Origin: Carettochelys insculpta
Lineage: Eukaryota > Chordata > Testudines > Carettochelyidae
Direction: 5' to 3'
Length of the DNA stretch: 64,000 nt
Assembly: GCF_033958435.1 (NCBI RefSeq)
Contig: NC_134137.1
Location: 112,788,501 to 112,852,500, forward strand
Shown here: one piece after another, positions 46,441 to 57,090 of the stretch
Layout: each line of letters begins with the position of its first letter
Numbering within the stretch: the first letter of the stretch is position 1
The notes under the pieces: model-generated
Databases searched by the model: none
Told to the model about the DNA's origin: nothing
The model's input: only the letters and a program-made list of their open reading frames with translations
Position numbers and translations under genes: made by a program

Positions 46441-47695
46441 TCTTTCTAAGGTGTCAGAAGAGTGGAAGCTGACTGAAAAAGGTCATGGAGGGGGGAAGAT
46501 TAAATCAGGGTCAGGAATCTGCCTCATTCTGACTTCCTTTTGCATGTTGATCATGGAAACTGGAGAGGAGCTGTTGCATGGGGACAACCACATGGGATTG
46601 TTGGGAAATTCCCAGGTGGGATTATAATGAACTGCCCCCCTCTGCTCCCTTTCTTATATTCCTCATAGAGTAAGGAAGAAACCAGCCTCAAGACAGGCAT
46701 ACTATCCCTTCGTCCATAAAGGAGGTACAACTGATTATGATAAATATCAAAGGCACAATTCTATTTTTGCTTATACTTCAATCAGTCCTGTTGAATTTAT
46801 TGTGATTTACTGTAATGCCTTGTTGATTTTCATGGTATGTCTCTGGGAAAGTCATATTTGGCATGCGTTTTGTAAAAGCATTACAGAGAAACAGCTCATT
46901 CATTGTCTTTTAAGTGCATTTATTGAACATTACTAACATGGGACTGGTTTTGGTACCCTTGTTCTCAATGAACTGACTTTCTCTGGAAACAAGTCATCCT
47001 GCTGAAATCAGTTATATTACTTGCCCCCAGAGAAAGAAACTTGTAAATAGAAATATTTGAAAATAAATTAGGGACTTTACTGACAACATGCATTGACAAA
47101 GAATTGATGCATTTAAGTATGAGTCAAGTAAGGCAGAATCTGGTTCATAACAACTTTTAAAACTTCCCAGCCATCCTAGGATTTATTGTTGTTATGAGAC
47201 GCCAAAGAGGAGCCACAACGCCTTGCCCACGGGGAAGGCCATGGTGTATCATAGTAAATGTGATTTGGTTAGTGAGTGCAGCACAAGAGGGAAAATGGGG
47301 GGATAAGACACCAAATCACTTGTCCAGTTAGGCAGCTCAAGCAAAGAAAGACTGATTTCCAGCTGGCCAGAAATAAAATGCATGGATTCAGTTAGACAAG
47401 ATTAATTTTTTTTTATTTAGCTCAATCAATCCAAATTAAAATATTTCAATTAGTGTTTTCTTACTGAAAATTGAAAATTTTCTGCAGTTCAGTTTTTTCT
47501 GCCAAGTCAGTGTTGTAGAAACTGTATTTTCCTTCCACCTTCAACCCCAAAAATCCATTGTGATGTAAAATCCCAACTAAATATATTTGTAGCACATTTG
47601 TGGTTTTCTGGAAGCACCTTGGTAACAATGAAAGGCACTTTGCAATTACTATATGTCAATGGGGCCTGAAATGGAGTCTTTTATCAGACCCTATC
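46441..47695. other. No gene recognised
   Basis: AT-rich DNA. Positions 46450-46660 may continue the CR1 copy in decayed form but show no motif. Confidence 0.45.
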
Positions 47696-47703
47696 AGTAC
47701 TGG

Positions 47704-48103
47704 AGGGGTAGCCATACTAGTCTTTGCTCACAAAAACAATGAGAACTCCTGTGTCACCCTATAGCCTAACAGATTTTTGAAGCATAAAATTGCATGGCCG
47801 AACAACCACTTGGTCATGTAGTGGAAATTCCAGAGGCAGGTATAAATATATAGCACATGAAAAGAAGGGAGTACCAATCAAGAGTAAGGTCAGAAATGAT
47901 GAGGTCCCTGACTGAATTGACCTTGTCAGCTCTGGCCTTACTCTTGATTGGTACTTCCTTCTTTTCATGTGCCTGTATATTTATACCTGCCTCTGGAATT
48001 TCTACTACATGCATCCGAAGAAGTGGGTGTTTGCCCATGAAAGCTTATGCTCCAAAAAATCTGTTAGTCTACAAGGTGTCCAGGACTTCTCATTGTTATT
48101 ATT
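47704..48103. mobile_element. Palindromic 400-bp element with 8-bp duplication
   Basis: Flanked by exact AGTACTGG direct repeats (47696-47703 and 48104-48111). The two arms are long inverted copies around about 47905: CCAGAGGCAGGTATAAATAT versus ATATTTATACCTGCCTCTGG, and GTACCAATCAAGAGTAAGG versus CCTTACTCTTGATTGGTAC. It has no coding capacity. Fragments of the family occur at 9056 and 15625. An 8-bp duplication fits hAT-type mobilisation, but the ends do not show the hAT consensus clearly. Confidence 0.78.
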
Positions 48104-48111
48104 AGTACTGG

Positions 48112-50520
48112 TAAATGCAATTAAGATTTTAGACCAAGACCATGCAGTGATTCACCAGCTAATACAGACCTGGGTCTTATAGTGAACTCTGCAGGAGAAC
48201 AGGCATCTGCCCCAGACAAAGCTCCATTCAGTGAGTAGCACTGCATATTTGCAGTCTAGATTCTTAGTTTTTAGGTTAAGGGTTCTATTAAGGGACCTCT
48301 CAAGATGAGAAATGGAACATCTATTCCAGTGCATAAAACCGTCTAAAGGAATGTGGCTCAAGACCAATTACTTGGGAGAGCTTAAACCAAGATTACACAA
48401 ATATGAGAAGACATGCTGCAAGGAAAGGACTTGGTATGACAGCAAGAAGTACTAGATAACCTGAAAGATTTTTCCCACATCTTTTATATTTCTGTTCCTA
48501 TGCAAATATTATGAGGTCTCTGGTAAACAGAAAAACAGGATGTTGGCTGCCAAAATCTGATTGAGTGACCAATGTACTTTTTCTACCGTGAATAAAATTG
48601 AACACCTGATAACAAGAATGGCATTAACATTAGGTTTTAGGGCCTTTCAAAGCCTTCATGAAATGCCAGGATGACCATAAAATCACAATAGTCAAAATCA
48701 TTTATTCAACTTCATGGTGAGCATGAACCAAATATCAACTAGACACTTATTTTACTTACATAAATACCACGGATTCTCAAAAAAGCAGCGGCTTTTCAAT
48801 TTCTTATAAATCTCCTTTAGCCACTTTATTACACAGAGTATTTTAGCACTTTGCTTAAAAGCAAATGTTCTGAGTGCTGTAGTTTGTGAATGTTAATGTG
48901 TATAAATATATACACACCCACAAAAATCAGGTATCTGTGGGTTCAAATTAGCACACCATTATTTATATAATTTGATAATTTAGATTAGCTGATAAAATGT
49001 CATTTTCGGCAGTCCACAAACTCATGCATGAAAACAAGCTCTTTCAGCTGAAAAATGAAGTGATAAAAGACAAGAAGTACAAAAAAGTTTCCATGCACAG
49101 AAGAGAAATGTGAGAAATTGTTTCAACCTATTTCCTTCTAACTGGTTTTTATCATTGTAAAAGAATGACATGAATTTCCATGATTGTTAACACTGTCTCT
49201 TTCCATTCAGATACATAAATTAAGGCATAAATTTGTAGGACGTCTATCTCGAACAACTGTAATGTGCTACTGAAATATATTTATTTGTAATGACTTATTA
49301 ATATGGTGCTTAGCTTGTTCATTTGTCATCTTTTCAATTTTTCCTGCCACTTTCTGTCACAAAACAGGAACTTATGAGTCAATAAAATTAGACATCTCTT
49401 ATCCTATTAAACTGAGAAATGTTTAGACAGTCAAATATAAGCTAAGGCAAAATGTTTGTGTCTTCAGTTTTCATGGTTATCTAAGCCACTCATTATCTAC
49501 ATAAAAATACCTCAGATCTGATTTCATTTTGAAAATAATTGTAATCTCCACCTAAAACTGCTTTGCTTGTTATTTTCTGCAGGGGCATAGCAAAGGAGTT
49601 AAAATATTACCAACAGACATTATTGATAATAATAATTTGAGTTTTTGAAATTCAAATAAAGTGTAAATATTTTCCGTCTATCCCATCTATTCTACATGAA
49701 TGATACTACAGGTTGAGGGAAATAAATTATAGGTAACAAAAGAAAGACATTAAAATATTGTCTGAGGCTTTAACTGGCAAATAGCAAGTCTTCCACAGGG
49801 TACGGCTCAGAAGCAAAACATGTGGTTTTCAAATCCATGTTATTTCCTCATATAATTCTGTTTAATTCAGGTTCTTATACAACCCTCATCACCATGGTAT
49901 CTGTTACAGTTCCAAGTGGGCACTGAGTGATGTGGCTAATATCTACGGCAGGTGGTTTATTTTCTCTGTAACAAAAAGATTTGGGAGAATTTCACACTTT
50001 TTGTCTTTCATAACAATTCATAACATTTGAAAATTTGCCATTCATTTTGCAATTGTTCAACCATTTAGACAAATTGAAAGAAAAAAAGAGTGAAAATACT
50101 ATAAAAAAGAAATTATAGTATTTTTTCATAATAAGGGGATACATGATTGTCTTCCTTGTACCATATTGTAGAACCCTAGACAAGAGGTCTTATAAGGAAA
50201 CACCATAGCAACTGGACTTGGGAATAAAGCGTTTGTCCTCTACCTTTCCCCATAAAGGAATGCATACAAACAAGTTTTAGGTGGGTGACATGATGATCAA
50301 CTTATTGATGCCAAATGTTGTACTCTGTTGCCCAGATACTGCTAAGGTATAGGTACATGCTCAGCTTTTTGAACTGTTGAATCCCGTTAAAGCCAATGAA
50401 ACTTCTTAGACATCATAAGGTAAAGCACCTGCCTATGCAGCTGTACAATCAGATGCCTTGAATTTCTGTACTTAAAAGTGAAGATGAGAAGGGTTTCTAA
50501 GAACTCGCAGAACAACACCA
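48112..50520. other. AT-rich spacer, no gene recognised
   Basis: Nothing supported on either strand. Confidence 0.5.
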
Positions 50521-50522
50521 TT

Positions 50523-50700
50523 TATGAACATAAGAATGGCCATACTGGGTCAGACCAAAGGTCCATCCAGCCCAGTATCCTGTCTGCTGACAGTGGCTAG
50601 TGCCAGGTGCCCCAGAGGAGGTGAATAGAAGACAATGATCAAGCGATTTGTCTCCTGCCATCTGTCTCCAGCCTTTGACTAAAGCTGTGTGGTGTGTTTT
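50523..50700 (-). mobile_element. CR1 3' end fragment
   Basis: GAACATAAGAATGGCCATAC and GGTCAGACCAAAGGTCCATC at the left edge, then GACAGTGGCTAGTGCCAGG, are the reverse complement of the CR1 3' terminus. They match the copy starting at 52742 closely. No ORF2 is retained. Confidence 0.82.
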
Positions 50701-50772
50701 GTCAAGAAAAATCTCCAGAGTAACCATAGCCCTGGAGGGTAGCTCTTTCCCTGATGACCTGAGAAATGCTAA

Positions 50773-51206
50773 GCTGTGTCTATACTACATTGATCTGTAG
50801 ACAGAATTCACTGTCAACAGATATTTCCCAACAGAACCTCTGTCTACAGAACACGTCCACACCTAACACAGGTTCACCCTGTCAAAGCCTTCTGTTGACA
50901 GTGAGCAGCCAGACTGCCCAACCCTCTGTCGACAGAACAGCCAACCAGAAGCTCTGCTAACCGGGCAGCCTGGTGAACCAGAAGTCTTCTCTGTTGACAG
51001 AGCCCTGTCACCCCCACCCCCGACTCGAGAACATCTGCGCTATTTTGTGTTGACAGAATCTGTTGACAGAGGCGCTATGCCTCATATAGTCAAGAGCAAA
51101 TTCTGCAAGTAAAACTGCTGTTTTCAGTCAACAGATTCTTGACAGAATGTATTTATAGTGCAGACACTCCCTAGTTTTGTTGACAGAACTCTGTAGTGTA
51201 GACCCA
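50773..51206. mobile_element. MITE of the TGTTGACAGA-rich family
   Basis: Ends GCTGTGTCTATACTAC and GTAGTGTAGACCCAG are inverted. The interior has many copies of TGTTGACAGA and its complement (for example 50881-50900, 50985-51000, 51045-51070, 51178-51190). It aligns with 25088-25508. It is AT/GC-balanced without coding capacity; the duplication is unclear. Confidence 0.68.
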
Positions 51207-52529
51207 GGTCTGTAGGTTAGCTACACTTCTGTAGACAGAATGTGCTCTTGCAGCTTACGTTAAGTGCTGCAAGAGCAGAGAAGAGAAGCTTAGCTGATAC
51301 GGAACAGCATCCTGTCTGAGACAATTCAGTGGTGTATGTATTGCTTCCTCCTGTGACCAGCCACATTAAAGCTTTCATTGAAATAAGGAAGGAATCCGGA
51401 CAGCTTTCAAGGAGACTCCAAATACTTTATCTGCACAAATGAGCGCAGGGAAGTGTTAATCTCTTCCTGATGTAACTTGAGTCCAGGTGATCCAAAGGGG
51501 GTGAAGTGACTCTTTTGAACTGAGAACAATTGCAGTTTTCAGGGCTTTTTTATATTTTCTTTTTCTGCTAGGGCAGCAGAGAGAAAGATGGAGGGAGGAG
51601 ATGTCTCCCAGGCAATTGGAATAAGACCAAAAATAACCAAAATCAGCCACAGTGGTGTAAGTAACTGGAAAACATGTACTTAGATGTGATCAGATTATGG
51701 TTACTTTGAATTTGGTTGGACTGGCTATCTGCTGTTTGCTTGTTACTTTGTTTTGTTGTTTGCTGCTCTGTTCTTTTTTGTTATTTTGATTTGAAATTTT
51801 CCCTCAGTAATTTTTAACCTGAATCCCAGGGAAATATTTTTCTCTGTATGCAATCAAAGATTTACTTTTCTCTTGTTTTTTGAATAAATCACTGTTTTTA
51901 AGTAATTTATCTGATCCTGTGTCCTAAGAAGGGTCTGTCTGGTGCCTTCAGCCACACAGCTATCAAGTTACAACTTGTTGTTCTCAAGCCCTCTGCGGAG
52001 GAGAGAATGGGGCTGGAGTTTTCCCCACAGGTGGCATTCCCCAGTTTGCCTGCCTGGGTTAAAGAAGTCTCCGAGGACTGGGGTGGTGACACCCTACCTT
52101 CCAGGGTCCTGGGATCTGTGACCTTGGGAAGATCTCAAGTAAAGCCTGTACATAGGCAAGGTGTTTTTAAGTTTCTGCAGGCCCCCACTTTCTGTGGTAG
52201 GAGTGCCAATGGGGAAGGATCCCTGACGTATCCCAAAACATATCTCAGTAGGAATGGAGTAGATGAGGTTAAAGGATTCTGGAGTAATACAGATTTATCT
52301 CTCTCTGCTCTGTCCCGTCTTCCTACACCCACAGCCTGCTCCCTCACATTATATTCTGTCAAGTGGTGTGGTATTGCTGGGGCCAGCACTGCCCCCAGCT
52401 CCTCTTCAGCCCGTTGAGCAACAGCATAGTCTTTGTGCTCCTCCCATGTACTAAAATTCTGCCTAGGTTTTACAAGTCTGTACACACAGCAATGGAAAAC
52501 CTGTGGCCGGCATGTCCCAACTTGGACTC
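51207..52529. other. No gene; possibly part of an LTR-type repeat
   Basis: A TGAATAAATCACTG polyadenylation-like word (51881) is followed by GC-richer sequence (51990-52450) with no protein motif. The change in composition could mark an LTR with adjoining internal sequence, but no ends or duplications were found. Confidence 0.25.
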
Positions 52530-52532
52530 AAG

Positions 52533-52741
52533 GGCCGTGTCTACACAAGACCCAAACTTCGAAATGGCCACGCAAAGGGCCATTTCGAAGTTTACTAATG
52601 AAGCGCTGAAATGCATATTCAGCGCTTCATTAGCATGCGGGCGGCCGCGGCACTTCGAAATTGGCGTGCCTCGCCGCCGCGTGGCTCGTCTCGACGGGGT
52701 TCCTTTTCGAAAGGATCCCGCCTACTTCGAAGTCCCCTTAT
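52533..52741. mobile_element. Left half of a hairpin MITE split by CR1
   Basis: Starts GGCCGTGTCTACAC after AAG (52530-52532). It follows the 15727-16162 family through AACTTCGAAATGGCC, AGCGCTGAAATGC, the TTCGAAAGGA block and ACTTCGAAGTCCCCTTATTC, and breaks at the palindrome centre where CR1 begins. The other half is 61680-61907. Confidence 0.93.
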
Positions 52742-55240
52742 TCATAAGAACATAAGAATGGCCATACTGGGTCAGACCAAAGGTCCATCCAGCCCAGTAT
52801 CCCATCTGCCGACAGTGGCCAATGCCAGGTGCCCCAGAGAAGGAGAACAGAAGACAATGATCAAGTGATTTATCTCCTGCCATCCATCTCCTGCCCTTGT
52901 ACTGAAGGCTAGGGCACCATACTTTACCCCTGGCTAATAGCCATTTATGGACCTAACCTGCAAAAATTTATCGAGCTGTTTTTTAAACCCTAAAAAAGTC
53001 CTGGCTTTCACAGCCTCCTCCGGCAAGGAGTTCCACAGGTTGACTGTGCACTGTGTGAAATAAAATTTCCTTTTATTACTTTTGAACCTACTACCCATCA
53101 ATTTCATTTGGTGTCCCCTAGTTCTTGTATTATGGGAAAAGGTAAATAATTTTTCTATATTCACTTTCTCCACACCATTCATGATTTTATATACCTCTAT
53201 CATATCGCCCCTCAATCACCTCTTTTCCAGACTGAAAAGTCCCAGTCTGTCTAGCCTCTCCCCTTATGGGACCCATTCCAAACCCCTAATCATCTTAGTC
53301 GCCCTTTTCTGAACCTTCTCTAATGCCAATATATCTTTTTGGAGGTGAGGAGACCACATCTGCATGCAGTACTCAAGATGTGTTGTGTACCATAGTTTTA
53401 TATAGGGGAAGTATGATATCTTTTGTCTTATTATCTATCCCTTTTTTAATAATTCCTAACATCCTATTTGCTTTACTAACTGCCGCTGCGCACTGCGTGG
53501 ATGTCTTCAGAGAACCATCCACTATAACTCCAAGATCCCTTTCCTAATCTGTCGTAGCTAAATTTGACCCCATCATGTTGTACGTGTAATTTGGGTTATT
53601 TTTTCCAATGTGCATTACCATACACTTACCCACACTAAATTTCATTTGCCATTTTGCTGCCCAATCATTCAGTTTGCTGAGATCTTTTTGTAGTTCTTCA
53701 CAACCCCTTTTGGTTTTGACTGTCCTGAACAACTTGGTGTCATCTGCAAACTTTGCCACCTCACTGCTTACCTCATTTTCTAGATCATTGATGAACAAGT
53801 TGAACAGGATCGGTCCAAGGACTGACCCCTGGGGAACACCACTAGTTACCCCCCTCCATTGTGAATATTTACCATTTATTCCAACCCTTTGTTTTCTGTC
53901 TTTTAACCAATTCCCAATCCATGAAAGGACCTTTCCTCCTATCCCATGACAGCCTAATTTACATAAAAGCCTTTGGTGTGGGACCGTGTCAAAGGCTTTC
54001 TGGAAATCTAGGTATATTATGTCCACTGGGTGCCCCTTGTCCGCATGTTTATTAACCCCTTCAAAGAATTCTAATAGATTAGTTAGACACGACTTCCCTC
54101 TGCAGAAACCATGCTCACTTTTGCCCAACAATTCGTCCTCTTCTACGTGCCTTGCAATTTTATTCTTTACTATTGTTTCTATTAATTTGCCTGGTACTGA
54201 TGTTAGACTTATCAGTCTATAATTGCCAGGGTCTCCTCTAGAGCCTTTTTTAACTATTGGCGTTATATTGGCCATCTTCCAGTCATTGGGTACTGAAGCG
54301 GATTTAAAGGATAGGTTACAAACCACTGTTAATAACTCCACAATTTCACATTTGAGTTCTTTCAGAACCCTTGGGTGAATACCGTCTGGTCCTGGAGACT
54401 TGTTACTATTCAGCTTATCAATTAACTCCAAAACCTCCTCTAATGTCACTTTTATCTGGGAGAGTTCCTCAGATTTGTCACCTAAAAAGGCTGGCTCAGA
54501 TTTAGGAACCTCTGTAACATCCTCAGCCATGAAGACTGAAGCAAAGAAATCATTTAATCGCTCCGCAATGGCACTGTCTTCCTTGATCGCTCCTTTTATA
54601 TCTTTATCGTCCAAGGGCCCCACTGCTTTTTTAGCGGGCTTCCTGCTTCTAATGTATTTAAAAAACATTTTACTATCATTTTTTGAATTTTTGGCTAGCT
54701 GTTCCTCAAAATCTTTTTTGGCTTTTCTTATTACATTATGACACTTAATTTGGGAGTGTTTGTGTTCCTTTCTATTTTCCTCACTAGCATTGGACTTCCA
54801 CTTTTTAAAAGCTGCCCTTTTCTCTCTCACTGCCTTTTTAACATGGCTGTTTAGCCATGGTGGTTCTTTGTTAGGTCTCTTAGGCTACGTCTACATGTGA
54901 AGCCTACATCGAAGTAGCCTATTTCGATGTAGCGACATCGAAATAGGCTATTTCGATGAATAGCGTCTGCACGTCCTCCAGGGCCGGCAACGTCGATGTT
55001 CAACTTCGACGTTGCACAGCCCAACATCGAAATAGGCGCAGCGAGGGAACGTCTACACGCCCAAGTAGCACACATCGAAATAGGGATGCCAAGCACAGTT
55101 GCACACAGGGTCACAGGGCGGACTAGCGCTTCCGGGGCAACAGCTAGCCGCTCCCTTAAAGGGCCCCTCCCAGACACACTCAGCCTGCACAGCACGCGGT
55201 CTTAGGAGCCATAGGCACACAGACCCCGGGCGCCGCAGTC

Positions 55241-55265
55241 ATGGACCCCCAGCAGCAGCAGCAGC

Positions 55266-55316
<51 letters not shown>

Positions 55317-56660
55317 TAGAGGTCCACCCAGCCCTCCCGGCGGGAGCAGGGCTTGCCCTGCTTTGTGCCATGCGGGAGGCAGCTGAGCACCTTCTTGCCC
55401 CAGGGGAGGAGATGCCCCCAGGGCAGCAGGGCTCAACCCCTACTCCTGCAGCACCCCGCTCCACCCCCCGCCTCACACGCCGGCGGCTGTGGAGCTACCC
55501 CACCAGCACCGACTGGTGGGAGCGGCTGGTGCTTGGGGAGTGGGACGACGACCACTGGCTCAGGAACTTCAGGATGACCCGCCAGACATTCCTGGAGCTG
55601 TGCCAGTGGCTCACCCCCGCACTCAGGCACCGGGACACTGCCATGTGGCGTGCCCTCACAGTGCAGAAACAGGTCGGCATCGCTGTCTGGAAGCTGGCCA
55701 CTCTGGACAGCTACCGATCTGTGGGCCAGCAGTTTGGTGTCGGAAAGGCCACCATCGGGGCTGTCTTCATGGAGGTAAGCGAACCCACGGGGGGAGGGCA
55801 GGGAAGGGGAGGGGAGGCCAGGGTAGGGGGGCCAGAGCAGGGCAGGGCCACACACACCCTGCTCACCCCTCATTGGGGCTGTCCCATGTGCTTTCTCTGC
55901 AGGTTGTGCGTGCCATCAACACCATGCTCCAGCACAGGCTCGTGAGGCTGGGGGACCCAGATGCCACCATCGCCGCCTTTGCCACCCTGGGCTTCCCCAA
56001 CTGCTTCGGGGCTCTGGATGGGACTCACATCCCATCTGCGCCCCGCATCACAGTGGAGGACGATACCTCAATCGAAAGGGCTACCATTCTGTTGTCTTCC
56101 AGGCCTTGGTGGACAGCCGGGTGCGTTTCCAGGACATTTATGTGGGCTGGTCTGGCAGCACCCATGACGCCCGGGTTTTCCGGAACTCGGCCCTGTGCCG
56201 CTGGCTGGAGGCGGGGACCTACATCCCCCAGCGGGAGATCCCTCTGGGGGACACCACCATGCCCCTCTGCGTCATCGCAGATGCGGCATACCCCCTCCGG
56301 CCGTGGCTCATGCACCCCTACACGGGCCATCTCTCCACTAGCCAGGAGCGCTTCAACGAGCGCCTGAACCATGCACGCCAGGTGGTGGAGCGCTCATTTG
56401 GCCGCCTGAAGGGACGCTGGAGATGTCTCCTGACCCGCCTGGATGCGGGCCCCAACAACATCCCCCAGATTGTGGGTGCCTGCTGCGCCCTGCACAATTT
56501 GGTCGAGAGCAAGGGGGAGACCTTTTTCCAGGGCTGGGCTGTGGAGGCCGCCAGGGCACACGTCCAGACACCTGCTGCCCCCAGTCAGCAGGTGGACCCC
56601 GAGGGGACCCGGGTCCGGGAGGCCTTGCGGGCCCACTTCGATGAACAGGCCGTGGGGTGA
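55241..56660 (+). pseudogene. Harbinger-B transposase, one-base frameshift in exon 2
   Basis: Two exons as in copy A: 55241-55774 and 55903-56660, with a GT donor at 55775, CAG acceptor ending 55902 and phase-0 intron. The N-terminus has a long polyglutamine tract encoded by CAG repeats. Helix-turn-helix-like and GALDGTH segments are intact. A single missing base near 56031-56034 (a C-run after the GACTCACATC motif) shifts the frame. The remaining DDE region (GSTHD, DAAYPL, VVERSFG, LHNLVESKG) lies in the next frame to the stop at 56658-56660. AATAAA is at 56817-56822. The C-terminal region is longer than in A (extra GETFFQGWAVEAARAH-like segment). Confidence 0.9.
55250..55315 (+). repeat. 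CAG trinucleotide tract (polyglutamine) in the transposase
   Basis: About 22 CAG/CGG codons directly after MDP, interrupted once by CGG (Arg). Copy A has only a handful of such codons at the same place, so the tract has expanded here or shrunk there. Confidence 0.9.
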
Positions 56661-57090
56661 ACTCTGCCCAGGCCCCCTACTGTCCGCCCCTTCCTCCCCC
56701 ACACCATGGAGCACCCCACCGCCCCCCCCGCCATTTATCCTGGACAAATGACAGCACGCACTTGTGGCTGAACGTAATTTTTTTTTTCTTTCCGAAACGT
56801 TTTTTTTTTGGATGTAAATAAATATGTGAACCACAAACAGAAAACTATGTACAAACGTTCAACAAAAGCAATACGTACAAAAATAAAACAATACAAAGAA
56901 ACAACTGTCTGACATAATAAAAAGAAAACCAGGGAGGATAAAGGGGAAAACTATGTACATGGGAGGGATGGGGCAAACGGGGCGCCGAAAAAAACAGGGT
57001 CCAACTATATACAAGCGGGGGGGCCACGTCCCGGGCCCCTCGCCCCTATAGACCGGTACTGGGCGTGGCCGGCCGGGAGCCCCGCCGCGC

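Noticed and set aside
52742..52933. Tail-like sequence considered as a separate SINE
   Set aside because: Continuous with the ORF2 C-terminus at 52934-53215, so it is the 3' UTR of the same CR1.
54400..54741. 113-aa plus-strand frame
   Set aside because: Antisense shadow of the CR1 RT region.
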